Source: Gracilaria gracilis
Lineage: Eukaryota; Rhodophyta; Florideophyceae; Gracilariales; Gracilariaceae
Direction of reading: 5' to 3'
Length of the DNA stretch: 64,000 nt
NCBI GenBank assembly: GCA_030374805.1
Contig: JARGSG010000028.1
Coordinates: forward strand, 62,001-126,000
Shown here: positions 50,205-62,541 of the stretch, in pieces
How positions within the stretch are numbered: the first letter of the stretch is position 1
Layout of the letters: the number at the start of each line of letters is the position of its first letter
Position numbers and translations under genes: made by a program
Notes under the pieces: generated by a model
What the model was told of the DNA's origin: nothing
Databases searched by the model: none
What the model saw: only the letters and a program-made list of their open reading frames with translations

Positions 50205-50669
50205 ATGTTAAAATATGATGAGGTAAGTATAATTGAGACCGCTTTAGATAAGTCTCGAGATCTGGATTTAGAGCTGAAGCAGAAAGTTTGTGAGAAGATC
50301 TATGTTATCAAGAAAAAGATCTCCAAGGGGAGTTTTGATGAAGTTCTAATGTTTACGCTTGATGAAGCCACACAATCACTGTCCCAGGCGGTGGATGGAT
50401 CGGATAAAATTCGTACCTCGATGTTTGGAAAGCGAAAGGACCATGTTAGAGGAGATCGAGAGGCTTACTTCAAGAAACTGGGAGAAGGAAACCCGTGCCG
50501 TGTGTGCGGAGAACTTGATCACTGGTGGCGTGATTGCGAGAAATGCAAAAACGAAATGAGATCGAAACCACGGAATGATTCGATCGTAAAAAGTGCGGAG
50601 CATATGAAGAACAAATCTGACGCAACTAAGCAGATACAGATCTCGCTTTTTCGGCAAGGGGATCAGTAA
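50205..50669 (+). pseudogene. Plus-strand copia gag, zinc-knuckle part
   Basis: 154 residues containing CRVCGELDHWWRDC, a C-x2-C-x4-H-x4-C knuckle. The break from the first gag part is at about 50156-50205. Confidence 0.65.
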
Positions 50670-50683
50670 AGCTCCATTCTGAT

Positions 50684-51535
50684 ATGAACCCCGTGCTTGA
50701 TGAAAGAGCTCCCACCTGTACTGGAGGTATACTGGAAGAGACGCTGTTATACGACGCGCTAGGTATAGAATTGCAATTAAAACCACCGCGTGATACCTAT
50801 TACCGCAGTTGGGGTACCGAGGCAGCGAATCCTAAGCCTGTAGTATGCACTTGGTATCTTACTGTCAATGACGTCAATGTAAAGCTGTCAGTTCTACCAT
50901 TTGATCTGGTAGAAGAAAGCTCGCCTTTGATATTAGCCCTAGAGCTCAAGAGACACTCAAACACCCTTATTCTTAACACACCAACGATGATAAGAATTAA
51001 TCGACCGATGGATGTACAAGAACGCGTGTTCTTTACATATATAGACAAAGACGGTTCTGGAGACAACAGATTACGTCTTGAAATATTACTACATAGCGCT
51101 TGCACTACCTGCAGCCTTATGGGGAACGCAGGCAAACGAATTGGATTAAATGCAGTGAAGAAGATACACCGGTTTACACACGCGACGGCGGACGAAATGA
51201 AACGTATCTTTGCCGACTGTAACAACTTGACTGACGTAATTGCCGAGTCTCGTGACAAGGTATTCAGGTCATGCGACATTTTTGCTTCTTTCGGACGCCC
51301 TGCTACTAAGAAAAATTTTTCTTTGAGTCACGTCAATGAAGCATTCAATAGTTCACTGCAGGCAGATTTTGCCACAGTTTACATTAGAGGTGATAAGTTT
51401 GAAGTGTTAAATATTGTCGACCTTGGAACTAATTATGGCGAGAGATGTATCGTCTCAAAGAGAGACGCCGAACAGATGACAAATAAGCTGGAATGTGAAT
51501 GGCTATATCACCATGGAGCTCCGAGGTTTTTTTAG
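50684..51535 (+). pseudogene. Plus-strand copia protease and integrase N-terminal part
   Basis: 283 residues. The protease region has LDERAPTCTGG where D-x-G is expected, so the catalytic triad is altered, then SPLILALELKRH. The integrase zinc finger has IHRFTHATADEMKRIF and SCDIFASFGRP. QADFATVYIRGDKFEVLNIVDLGTNYG carries the first catalytic Asp. Confidence 0.65.
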
Positions 51536-52220
51536 TGCTGACCCGGAGTTCACTAGGCCGATATTAACGAAGTTTTTGTCATCACACAACATCACCGTAC
51601 AGGTGAAACCCTCCCGCTCATCCTCGAAAAACCGGAAGGTAGAACGCAATAATGGTCTGTTCAAGACCGTGCTTGATCGAATATCCAGGGAGGCCACGAA
51701 TGCTTCACCTCATACCTTAGTTGCCAGAGCATCTTTTTTGACGAACATGTTCAATGAGAACTCCGTGATGAGCGCTTTTCAGCTGGCTAGAGGATACAGT
51801 CCTTCTTTTCTCGGCATTCCAGCAGATCGAGTTCCACTAGCGTTGCTGAACGCACAGAAAGTGATGTGTGCTACTAAAGCTCTGCAGAAACTTATGAGAT
51901 CGAGATATAGCCACCTCGTACCGCACAAAACCAGTAAGCCTGGATCGCGTATATTGTTGTACTACAATACCTCGAAACAGAATGATACAGTGCGATGGAT
52001 CGAAGCGACGGTCAAAAAATCCACGCCGTTCTTTGTTAAGTGTCGGAGATCAAACAGAGGCCCCCCTATGACAGTCGCACGTGAACATGTGAGGCTGGTG
52101 CCTAAAGATACCCTGGCTAGAGAGCTACAGACAGGCGTACTTGAGGACATGCTTGCAGAAGATTTGCCCGACGCACAGCTGCACACAGAAAACCCTGTGG
52201 AACAAAAGGGAGAACAATAA
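51495..52220 (+). pseudogene. Plus-strand copia integrase, second half
   Basis: It overlaps the previous frame by 41 bases and continues FSADPEFTRPILTKFLSSHNI, then SSKNRKVERNNGLFKTVLDRI (catalytic Glu in VERNN), LARGYSPSFLGIP, SRILLYYNTSKQNDTVRWIEATVKK and RGPPMTVAREHVRLVP. It is intact apart from the frame change at its start. Confidence 0.7.
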
Positions 52221-52540
52221 GATGTTGATGAAGGACCTGACGGCCTTCAAAACTCATCTATTAAAGAATTGAATCAGATAATGACGGAGGTGTTTGGAAC
52301 AAAACAGAGAATGATGATGAAACCATACCCTAGAGCAATACACACGAATCAAAAAGGACATTCTTTTCCCAACCAGTCCGCGGAAACCCTACTTTGGATA
52401 TAGGAGAGGAGAAAGAAAATGACATTTTAACTGAAGGTGTAGTCGACCTACAATCGGACGAGCAAGAGGTCTTGGATGATATACAAAATGTCACAGGAAA
52501 ATCATAGGTTAATAGAAAACGAATAGATTGTGCTCCACAT

Positions 52541-52668
52541 TGGATTATAGATAAAGCACTGGACGACGAGATTGACAACGCATGGAAAAACGCTTACATT
52601 GAGATACCTCAGACCGATGTACCGCTTGACGCCAATTTGATCGGGTCACATGTGGTGTGTAAAGTGTA
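52541..52668 (+). pseudogene. Reverse transcriptase start, truncated
   Basis: It reads ALDDEIDNAWKNAYIEIPQTDVPLDANLIGSHVVCKV and then a stop. This is the typical first strand of copia RT; everything downstream is missing. Confidence 0.7.
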
Positions 52669-52967
52669 AACCGAGGAGCAAGACCGGAAAGGACTAAAAG
52701 CAAATCTACTGGATATTCCACGCGTGTAAAATTTTCAAAAAATTAACTTCCATGGAAGTGTCTTGAAATTTGAATGAAAAGGGTCATTTTCAATTACCAA
52801 GTAATGATAATTCAATGACAATGAGTTTTGCTAGGGCTGCCCTGCCCCAATACGGAACAAGGCTGAACACTTTGTGTGCGTTCCCGCTGGCGCAGTTTTT
52901 GTTCTTTCTTTCCTTTCCCGGCTGTGCCCCACATAAAGAGGGCCTTGAGGCGGGTTTCCGTGAATAT
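52669..52967. other. Junction of two truncated elements
   Basis: 299 bases. It separates a plus-strand copia fragment from a minus-strand gag fragment. No feature. Confidence 0.45.
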
Positions 52968-54320
52968 CTATCCACAGCGGAGGTTTTTCTGTGATAATTG
53001 GTCTGCATATTCACGTTCCGACACCGCCGAGCTCTGACGGCGCGTGATTATGTCATGGTAAGCTTCTTCTAGGACATCATCAGTGGAGTACGACTCAAGT
53101 AGGTAGTTGACCAGTTCCGGATAGGATTTTAGAAGCTCTGCAATTCGGACATCCATGGCACCAGATTTGCCAGTGATCTTGGCGCTGACGGTGTCCCTTG
53201 CGTGTCCGTCAAAGAAAAATCGGAATAGACAGCGGGCTTCACCCCCATGTACGCCACTGTGGTCACATGTAGTCTGAAACTGCGAGAGATAGCGTAGGAC
53301 CAAGATGGAATCTTGGCATGTGAAATTTTGATTCATTTGTAGCCGAATATGCTTATCGTGCTTAGCAACTGCATATGCTAATGAAGCTTCATAACGACTC
53401 TTCCTGTTGGCCAACCGGTAGTTCTTAAAACTGATTACTTTGCGAAATCTCCGTTGTTAGGCCGTATATGATGTAAGTGTGATACTTCCACTTCGGGGTC
53501 ATAGTCCTCCAAGTCGCTCCACTTAGTATCATCGGCGGGGCTTGAGTGAGGGTCGTCCGAGTCGGAAAAGCAACATCCCTAGCGGGTTGAATTTCTCCTG
53601 TTCCGACGTCGGCCTGGAGATCCCTTTCGCCCCCCTTCTGTCGCGACGCGATTGGAACACGCGACCGTTACTCTTCTGCTTTTCTAAAGGAGCCTCCAAG
53701 TTGGTTTTGTCAATATTTGGGTCCCTGGCGGGCCTGATATCTGCATCAGTCCCAGCAGGGGAAGTGGCCCGCTGCCAAACCTACACCACCGGATGACGGT
53801 TATTGTTTTGTTCCTGCCCCTGGCAGACAAGCTCTAAGCGGCGCTGTACCTTAGTGTGCACACTGGTGAGAGTAGCACCGTCTAGAACTCTAGAAATGGT
53901 CATCTTTGAAGCAACCCGATGGATAAGAGTTTCCGTCAGGTCTTTTACTTCTGCAAACACGCTTCGGGGGTTTCGAAGTTCAACCCTGGAGGCGATCAAT
54001 TATTCTACTATTTGCTTTTGGGCTATGAGTAGCCCACCAGGCAAGAGCAGGGGCCCCTCTCTAGTAGTCACTTGTAGGCCGTCGGTCAAGTGGTTAACCA
54101 GTACTTCCCTGTGAAACTGCCGAGGTGTTTCCATGGAGGCCTGCTGACGTATGAACTCCAGAAGATTCCAAAATTAGGTGGTTTTAGACTGACGGAGAAG
54201 ATTCTCCGGGTTCTTCACAGTGGATAGAATCTCCCTATGAGCACTTCGAATGCAGTGGGCCCGCGGGTGGGTATCTGGCACGACTTCGACCGCACCGTGA
54301 TCCCGAGGGGTCATAGTCAT
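52968..54320 (-). pseudogene. Decayed retrotransposon gag, minus strand
   Basis: On the minus strand from about 54320 the frame begins MTMTPRDHGAVEVVPD, runs with several stops, and ends with VISFKNYRLANRKSRYEASLAYAV, DSILVLRYLSQFQTTCDHSGVHGGEARCLFRFFFDGHA. The last stretch (53414-52968) resembles retrotransposon capsid domains. It lies downstream of the 770-bp LTR copy B in the right orientation to belong to it. Confidence 0.6.
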
Positions 54321-55306
54321 TTTGGAATGCTCATTTGAGTGGCCTGGAGGGGTGGTTGAGATGGTAAGGCGAACATATTTATGTTTAGCTGGCAGCAAAG
54401 AAATCCCAACTGGGCAAGTTCGAAACGGCCAATAGATGGAAATGCGGTAGCTATAACTGCAGAAACTTCCCAAGAAAGAAGCAAAACAGAACTGAACCAA
54501 GAACGACCCACTAGGGTTATTCTAAGTCGGGAGACCAATAAAATATCTCCCGAAAGTGAGTATCGACAATGCCCAGAAAACAGGGATACTATGCATAGCA
54601 CCCAAATGGGGACAAAGGAGCGTGCAGCTAGGATAAAAATTGGGAACCAGACAGGCGTGCGGCACCTGTAGGGGCGATAGAACGATCTTATGGGAAACCA
54701 GACGATGAAGAATTGGCTAGGGGTTGCTTGAGGTCTACAACGGTCAGCTCTGCCCAGCGAGAGGGGCTGAAGTGCATGTCCGGGGCAGCAGCCACGTGTG
54801 GAAAATGAATAAACAATGTAACTACAAAGGGGGTCCCTGTGCACTAGCACAACACCGTGCACGAGCCCTACACGTTGACATCCTGAGGGGCACCTTGTCC
54901 GCCCTACAGTACTACTATACTACTATTCATACCAAGTATGGGCTGAGTCTGGGGGTGTTGTACTTCTCCCGAGGGAACTGAACCACCGAGACAGCGGGAG
55001 TAGCCATAACAGTCGAGGTTGCGGCACCAACGGCCGAGGGTGGACCAGACTCTTCACTAGAGAGGAGCAACAGGGGAAATGGGAGTGCCCGGTACGCTGG
55101 TGGTTAAGCCGAAGTCTTAGACAGATTATTCACACCAAAGGTGGAACCAGCAAGTTTGGGAATGCGTGAGATGAGTCGAAAATCTTCAGTACATAACCAG
55201 ACGTTCAACGGGAAACTTCCAGAAGTAGAAATGAAACCTCAAAGAAGGAAAACACGCCCGAGTACGTAGGTTTCCAAAGTATTGATTGTAGGTAGAGGGA
55301 CCATTT
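54321..55306 (-). mobile_element. Leader between LTR copy B and gag
   Basis: 986 bases with a long minus-strand frame (54862-54317) of hydrophobic, Pro/Arg-rich composition, no known domain. It would be the untranslated leader of the element. Confidence 0.35.
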
Positions 55307-56077
55307 TGTAGTGCGACACCAGAGGTGGAAAGACACAATGACGACGTCCGAGATCCCTTTTCCTTGGAGGGCAGCCAGCAGACAGAACCTCTTTGGCTAG
55401 GCATGACAAAGTCTGGTGTTAGCCGATGCAAAGCCGTCACGACTGAGTATAGAGAGTTGTGCAAAGAATCGTTTGGACACTACGTGTGTGCAGGTACGGT
55501 ATCCTCGTAAGAGGCACGAGTGCACAAAAGTGGGGAATAGAGAAGGGAATCCGCGAGAGCGCGGCCTGGAGAGAAGGAAAAGAGCAAAAAGTGCCAAAGG
55601 TATGGTACACACCGGGGTTATCCCTGAACAGGGTTGGAGGCGACAAACAATGGTAAAACAGACGCACAGTTGGGTTCCTTTGGAAGACACAGGGAGGATA
55701 GACTACCCGTATGCAACCTAACTCGTCTTCTGGATTGAGGTCAATGACCGCCGAGGCGAAGAAGTCTGGAGCCACACCTGGTTAGGGGAAGCCTATTGTG
55801 TACGGCGGCGAGGTCGCCGCCGAGCTAAGTATTGAGCTCGCGCCAACAAGTAATTAAATAAATAACTAAATTAGGCCCACCTCCAGTGGTAATTGCCCAC
55901 GCAGCGTGGCGCCCGTTCCACGTGTAGGCGGCCAACATCCCGAATTACTCATAATCCATGTGTCCTTCCCAGTAGAGTGGTTGTTACTATTCATATACTT
56001 TTACTAGGAGCGTTCGACCGATTTATCGAAATATGACTAAGTAGTCAGAAACCTCTATCAGAAAGCGTTGCACCACA
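55307..56077 (-). mobile_element. 770-bp LTR, copy B (minus orientation)
   Basis: 771 bases; on the minus strand starts TGTGGTGCAACGC and ends GCACTACA. Aligns to 46368-47137 over its length. A hairpin with a 9-bp stem is at 55803-55822. It is followed on the minus strand by a leader and gag. Confidence 0.75.
55803..55822 (-). other. 9-bp-stem hairpin in LTR copy B
   Basis: CGGCGGCGA, loop GG, TCGCCGCCG. Same place in the LTR as the hairpin at 46621-46646, with a different stem sequence and loop length. Confidence 0.75.
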
Positions 56078-57908
56078 ATGCTCTCGATGACAAACAAAGC
56101 GGTGGACGATTGAACGGAGCGAGATGAGCAATCTGCTGCCTCATTAACCAAATTGGTTGGATGAGGCGCCCAGATTGGTTAAAGGATCTAAGAACCACGA
56201 AGACGTGGCTCAGGGTAAGAAGAGGGTCTGTAATAAAATTGAATCTCTGTGGGTTTTTGCCAAATGGGTCTACCTGTGCACATTGCTGGCTGCACGGAAG
56301 CCAATTGGTAATTTCTAATTTCTAATTTAGTTTCTAAACATGTAGGTTAAGTTCAATCTATAATTTCTGGCCGATGACAGTAGTGCTTTCTTACTACTGA
56401 AAACAAAGTGTGCAACAAAATGGTTGTCAAAAATATCAGATGTTGGTGCTATAATGTCAAGGGTATATACATATCGACAATGCAGAAGACGTTAGTATGC
56501 ATATTTTTCAAAAAGTGTACACGATCAATAAAATACTGGACAGCAACAATTCAACAAGGAATCTTAGAAACTAACTCCAGACAAACTATAAAATCGCTAA
56601 ACTACGTAGAAACTATTTCGATGTTCATATTGTGGACGTCATTTCTGGGGCAACGTGGCCAAACGACGCGGGTGGTGACAACCCAGAACAAGGCTAGAGA
56701 GCCAGGGGGTACCAGCCTATGAAGGTGATGAGTAACAGCGTAAGCCGCTGAATAGCCCAAACTATGAGTATTGAGATGGCACATGGTTGTGCCAGTGACA
56801 TTTCTAACGAACAAAGCGAACTATTCGCGCGCTATCGGTGAGTAGCTACAAGGGGCTGAAGTCTTTAACAAACTTCAGGAAGAGACTCGAACGATACGGT
56901 AAAAGCTCTGCGCCAAACTTCAGGCACGAGCTCAGTAGGCTTACAGGTAATCTTGAGACCAATTATAGACGAACTCAGAGGGAGACAGTCCCCAAAAGTA
57001 GGCGATAGGTTATGAACGTGAGTAGGAAAGGCCGGACCACTCAGCAGCGAAGGAGAATGAAAGAAAAGAAGGAAAGAAACAAATCAATGAAACGAGGGAA
57101 AAAAGCAATGATGGAGTTTCTGGAAGAAGGGGGGACGTTTCTTTGAGCTTATGTCGGTGTCGGTGGTGGTGGTGGTGGTCGAAGATGGGTATCCGAAGAG
57201 GGACAGGGCTTATATAGACATTGGAGACCTTCGCATCCAGATGAAAATTGACGATAAACGTCGGTGTAAACCATGAGTAACAATGTGTGACCCAGATGCA
57301 GTTTGCATGCATGTTTGTTAACCTGTGTAGCCTTACTAATTTGCCATAGCCTCACAATTGTTTCTTCAGGAAAGTGACAACTTGTCGCAAAGATAGTGCT
57401 TTGTTGGCACAATTTCTAAGTCCACGAGAATCCATAATCACTTCAATCTGAGACCTGATTTGGGAAGATCATCCGTTACGTACACGATGCAGCAAGTTTC
57501 AAGGGAATCTAACGAGAAGTTTTTGCTGCCAAAAATAGCATTACTGGCTGCAGGAATTGGAAGGGGTTATATCCATGAACATCGCCATTTCAACTCTTCT
57601 CCCTGTATTTCCTTCTAGTCCGGATTAATTTCACATCACACGACTGATTACACAAACTTTGCACTGATAGTGCACGATTTGTACATGAAGTGTACACGTA
57701 AGAACATTTCCTTCGCCCTCGAATATATATCCTTAACGTAGAGAAATTTGGCGGCTACGTCATTCCCAAGAGGCGTCTAGGTGATATTCGTAGTGTGGGG
57801 AAGGTGCCGGGGCTTCTCTTTGCATTGAGTGCGTCCTGCGTTGGAAGTCCAGAGATATGCTTCGCGTTGGCGTTCACACGCTGATCTTTTGGTTGCACGT
57901 GTATTTCA
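56078..57908. other. Repeat-derived or non-coding stretch
   Basis: 1.8 kb with no protein signal. A (GGT)n run is at about 57163-57180. It is AT-rich to 56.6 kb and shows no hit to the LTR families described. Confidence 0.4.
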
Positions 57909-58574
57909 GTGGTAGCGGGGAGAAGTGGTCGGATCGACATCTTCGTGGCTAACATTGTGGCACGCTTCCATCCTGGTCCGTCGCGTCCCGTCGTCATCCC
58001 GCCTGACAGCCCTCATGGACTGTCATTGCCGTTACTGCCGCCGCCTCCCCCGTCACCGCCTTCGTTACCGCCGCCGCCGTCCGCAAACTCCCCGCACTTT
58101 TCGCCCTCGCCATTACCCCGAGCGGCCTCTTCGTCTGCTGGGGATTCCGTTCGCTTCGTGCGATATGTCCCTGCCCTGCGTGGTCTAGGCGTGGAAGTGC
58201 GACGCCTCGAGATGAGACCAGGAGGACTAGTCGCCGTCGTTGTGTATGTGTTGGAGGTGCCGTTGGGCGCCCTACCAGCTCCCAGCTCCGCGGGTGGCCC
58301 GACGCCATCTGCGGAGTCGAAGAGGAGCTGCCTCGTGGCGCTGTGGCCATCCTGGCCCGATTACTTTACGAGTTGCGGGAAGTGCACGAGCGATATGGGA
58401 TATAGAATATAAAATATAGTGCATATTGGCTACTGTATGGAATAATAAATATACTCTGCTTTCTGCTTATCGCTCTTCCTCCTCACCCTTCTTCCTCGCT
58501 TTCACACAAATCATATATATCTTCTTAAACAGCATCCAATTTGTTTGCTCTCATTCCGACTTAAGTATTATATA
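57909..58574. other. GC-rich Pro-run segment
   Basis: A plus frame from a GTG at 57909 to 58412 gives a Pro-run protein (LPPPPPSPPSLPPPP) without a convincing ATG. I doubt it is a gene. Confidence 0.3.
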
Positions 58575-59840
58575 ATGGCTGAATTTTCAAAATCGGATGC
58601 GGGAAATGTAGTTGAAATTCTCTGTGAGGAACAAGTTTCTCACGAAACAGATTTAAACCAGTATTCTAAGACTAAAATTCTTGAAGATTCGAACCAAGAA
58701 TCAGAGACAAACAGTCCCATCTATGACTTCTTTTATTGCCAAAATGGATCTGAAACCATACTGTCTTTGACAAATTTTTCTTCACAAGAATTCAACATGT
58801 TACGGAATTTTTTGTCACCTATTATCGGCACGAAATAGAATATTGGTAGAGGTCTACATTACGAATACGAAAATAAGAACGTTCTTTTTATGACAATGGC
58901 TACTCCAAAACATGGTGGAACGTGGGAATTTCTTGGCAATCTCTTCAAAATTAATGGCAACAATTTTGAGCGAATGGTTTTCACATTTATGTCATGTATT
59001 TGTTTAGACGTTGGTAACAAATACGTTGACCAGAATTACGGGCGCTGGCCCATGAAAAAAATGTTGCGGAATAGTTTGGCATTCAAGAATTTTAAATTCT
59101 ACCGGTACGCTACCGACGTTATTTCTCAACACTGTAATCGTCCAGATGGAGGGATCGCAGAAGGGAAAAAATACTTCAGCGGCAAACACAAACTTTATAG
59201 ATTTAAATCAGAGATTCTGTTTTACCAAGTGGAATGGCAATTAATTGTACAAATCATGAACGAGGTGCTCCAGCTGACATTGATATATTTTATTCAATTT
59301 TCAAGCCACATAAAATTGGATTGAAAAAAGGGAGAACGAAAATTTGAATTATGTTTTGGATGTGGGAAATGACTTAGAAAAATATCCGAAAAGTTGGGAA
59401 ATTCTTTTGGACAAAGATTACTAGGAGGCGCATGAACCTGTCAGAGCAATTCACCCAAAGAAAAGGCCCAGCAAAGGTTTTCTAGATATACCCTATGTCA
59501 ACTGAAATAGGAAAATATCGTCAGACTGAATAATCGTAGAAAACGTTTTTGGACGGCTTCAAAAATTGTGGAGCATTGCAGGTTCTAAGTATAAGTGGTA
59601 AGAGAAGTACTACGACGTTATTTTTATTTTTTTTGTTTCGTTAACAAATTAACACATTTTACGGCATCCACTGCATGCTGGAGACGGAGAGTTTTACAAA
59701 CAGATTCGTAGCCGACTAATTTTTTAGGGGGAAAAATTGCAGGAAAGCGCAAACTCGCACCGAAGCGTTACAGGGAAAATCATCAGCGTATTATGGCCGC
59801 AAAGCTATACGATATTGAATCAGAAGAGGATACTATGTAT
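58575..59840 (+). pseudogene. Decayed DDE transposase (DDE_Tnp_4 type)
   Basis: From ATG 58575 the frames give, with several stops and shifts: LTNFSSQEFNMLRNFL, TWEFLGNLFKINGNNFERM, YATDVISQHCNRPDGGIAEGKKYFSGKHKLYRFKSE, and about 59530 on ENVFGRLQKLWSIAGSKYKW in another frame. The block NRPDGGIAEGKKYFSGKHKLY is typical of DDE_Tnp_4 transposases, and ENVFGRL carries the Glu. At least four disabling changes are visible. Terminal inverted repeats were not found. Confidence 0.6.
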
Positions 59841-61412
59841 CCAAACATATGAATTAGACTTGTGGAGAATGGTGATCGTTGTGGAAAATCTAATGCTTTT
59901 AAGATAATTACTGAGTGTTTCTCTATATGAATTAGAATCGTTCCACTAAAATAAATACCATATATGCGTTTCATCTCTGCTCTTAAATTCTTTTTCGATA
60001 TCTATGGACCTCTTACATAAATACTAAGGATTTGTCTGTAAGATCTAGTTGGTGATGAGCAAAGCCAATGACGGCAAGTTCGCACGAGAGGTTGGCGTCG
60101 GTGCAACTTGTACATAGTGCGGTGCACCTCGCCTTCGCCCTCGGGTATTGTAAAGTTAGGCAGTGCTGGAGTATTTTATTTACCATCTTGGTCAAGTACG
60201 ATTCTAGTCCACTAAGGTTTCAACGCGCATGGACGCCTGGAGCGGTATGGTTTGTGTGTTGTTCTCATTCGGAGTAGGGCTTCATGCGCTATCTAACTCA
60301 GGCGGACCGTACATCTCACCGGTGTTTGTGCGATGATTTCGATGCCGATACCATGTAACGTAGCAACGCTCCATACAATGGCGTGCGTTGTTTAAAACAG
60401 ATTAAATCTGCATTGGTTTTACACCGCTCTACCGATACAGGATAAAGTATTCTGGGCCAAGAGCGTTTAAATGTGTTAATGTTTTATTTTAGAACAAGTA
60501 TGCAGTATAGAATCTGATTTTATAACGCAATCCTACATCAATGTAGCTTGACGCTGCCAAAAGCCGTAGTGTTCCAAAAAGCATTACCTAAGCCGGCACA
60601 GCTCGTAGGAAACTGTAACTGTTACATTTTCGTCGCTCCAGTTGCGGGTTTAGTACATAACAGAAAAAGTCTTTGGTGCGTATTTGCTATGCGGTACATG
60701 CATTTAAAGTATTCCTGGGGAAGATAATTTAGGTCAGATTTTGTAATAAACGGTGGTCTAAGGATAATTATTCTAACAGTCTCGCGGATATAATGGTTGA
60801 AAAAGCAAAAAAAAATACTCTGCGAAAGAAACTGAAACAGCATGGAGACATTGTTTTCTCCAAAGCGCTGCTGAAGGGCGGGAAGAAAAAGAGTTTTATT
60901 TGTAGAGACGCCTCAGTAGTTGCTCTTAAATTTGTACATGTAATTATGTCGTCGCTTCCATCGCGAAAAAAGATTGATAGAGCTTTTGGCTGATGCTTTT
61001 TCTGTGAATTGAGGCCTTGGATTGTATAGGAACTTTAGTTGAGTGCACGAGAGTTGCACTTATTTGACGTTGTCATCAATAAAAAAATTGGTAACTTTTT
61101 TTGAAAAGGTTTGATTACGAGTTTCCGGTTTTGAAAAGTTACAGAACCAATCGAGCACCATATCGGGGCCCCCCTGTATTTTCTAACTTGAACCAAGGCA
61201 TTGATGGTGCATACAAATTTGGTACTCAAAAATTTTCAATTTTTAATATATACAGTGTTTGGGTAGTACCGACTGTGGTGGTGTTTCTACGGCTTTGTCC
61301 AAGGGCATCCCTGGAGGCTGTATCTGCTGTATCTCCGGAGATATCTCACCGGGATACCTCCAGGGGTGGAACAATGGCGGTGACTCCACCGCCATTGTAA
61401 CCCGCTCCACGC
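59841..61412. other. AT-rich stretch without recognised genes
   Basis: 1.6 kb. The frame at 60793-60993 (MVEKAKKNTLRKKLKQHG) is short and unsupported. No repeat boundary is evident. Confidence 0.4.
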
Positions 61413-61544
61413 GGAGCAGCCGCCGTGCGGGTCAAGGTTCTGCGCGGCGCTGCGACTGCGCAGGTAAACATTGTGCACGGCGCTGCCGCCGAGCACACGA
61501 GGATTGTTCGCAGCGCCGCCGCACAGGTGACGATTGTGGAGCAA
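61413..61544 (+). repeat. Array of four 33-bp units (left array)
   Basis: Units at 61413, 61446, 61479 and 61512. In one plus frame they encode 11-residue units GAAAVRVKVLR, GAATAQVNIVH, GAAAEHTRIVR and SAAAQVTIVEQ. Spacing is exactly 33. Confidence 0.8.
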
Positions 61545-61655
61545 TGGCAATCCGATGTCGGCACAATGAAGTTTCTCATAATGGAGTTCTATCCATTGAG
61601 CTCTGACGTGTCAGACTATGAATATGGACCCCGTTTCGGGTGAAATTGGAAATAT

Positions 61656-62013
61656 TGTTGGGACGTACCTTGTTAGGTGAATCTGGGATGGAACCTATGA
61701 AATAGGTGTACAGTAGGGCCTTGTGGCACATTTGTCCAAATATTTGGCGTCACACCCGCTGGGTAGATACTTTGGCACCCTGACACTGGGTTGTCCACGT
61801 GTAGAGCCCTCGTGGGAGTGCGCAGCCCTAGATACAGTAGATAGTATATATGCTCGGGCGATCTCGCCCTGGAGCCACTAAGTAAAACTCACCTGAGTCG
61901 TATCTTCTTCCTGAAGTACGTGGTCTTCATCCCGAAGGTCGGGCTATGGTTGTTACTGCCTGCGTAGGTTCACGACTCCTCTAAGGAGAGTAACCACGAC
62001 TGGTCTCGCTACA
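61656..62013 (+). mobile_element. Possible third LTR (copy C), low confidence
   Basis: Starts TGTTGGGACG and ends CTACA. It has TATATATG at about 61846 and, 5 bases on, a 6-bp-stem hairpin GGGCGATCTCGCCC (61856-61869). A word agtatcaggt at 62081 resembles a tRNA-primer site. No partner copy is in the window. Confidence 0.35.
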
Positions 62014-62541
62014 ATCATCCCTCAGGTTCCCTAAGAAAGTTCTTTACTACCAGTTTCTGGCTTGTTTCGCTAATTACCCCAGTATCAGGTTGTATTTGTT
62101 GTCATCCACCGAAGTACCGGATCGTTGTTTAGTTCATCGTTTTCCTGGTGCAGGTCTCGCTTCCGCCTCTGTACAGAGTTATATTTGGACACTCGTGTGC
62201 GTGTCTCGTTCCGCTATCGGCCCTGTCCCCGTGGTTGGCACGGGCCGTAGCTTCGCTCGTGTGGTTCTCCATAGGAGCATTACACCGTCTTACGGCACCG
62301 TTCGCTCCACTTCTAGACTCGTTCCCTCTTGGTCCGTCGTCGGTTATTCTTCTCTAGGCCCACGCTCTTCTTTACCTCTGCTGGTTATTCCAGCACCGTC
62401 TCCGGTTTACACCCGGCTGCCACGCGGCACGCGCACGGGCAGAGGGCTCTACTTCTGATTTCGCCCTTTTGTGGGAGCAGGACTCGGACACCCTGGTGGA
62501 CACGTACCCTCTTTGGGGTTTGCTCTACAACGATTGGTCGC
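62014..62541 (+). other. Arg/Ser/Pro-rich plus-strand coding debris after LTR C
   Basis: Frames from 62090 and 62329 overlap with no ATG-led gene recognisable; they may be the leader of a retroelement. Confidence 0.3.

Larger units (their letters stand above)
49575..52668 (+). mobile_element. Second Ty1/copia element, plus strand, truncated within RT
   Basis: Order: gag, zinc knuckle, protease, integrase, start of reverse transcriptase, with the remaining RT and RNase H absent. After 52668 an in-frame stop ends the RT start, and no copia sequence follows. It is related in layout to, but different in sequence from, the minus-strand element. No LTR was found at either end. Confidence 0.75.

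Noticed and set aside
46368..56077. DIRS-type element with inverted terminal repeats
   Set aside because: The inverted 770-bp repeats could suggest it, but no tyrosine recombinase is present and the sequence between is copia and mixed debris.
57909..58412. Pro-rich protein gene
   Set aside because: The frame begins at GTG, has no ATG in its first half and no domain; the Pro run is a CCG/CCT-type repeat.
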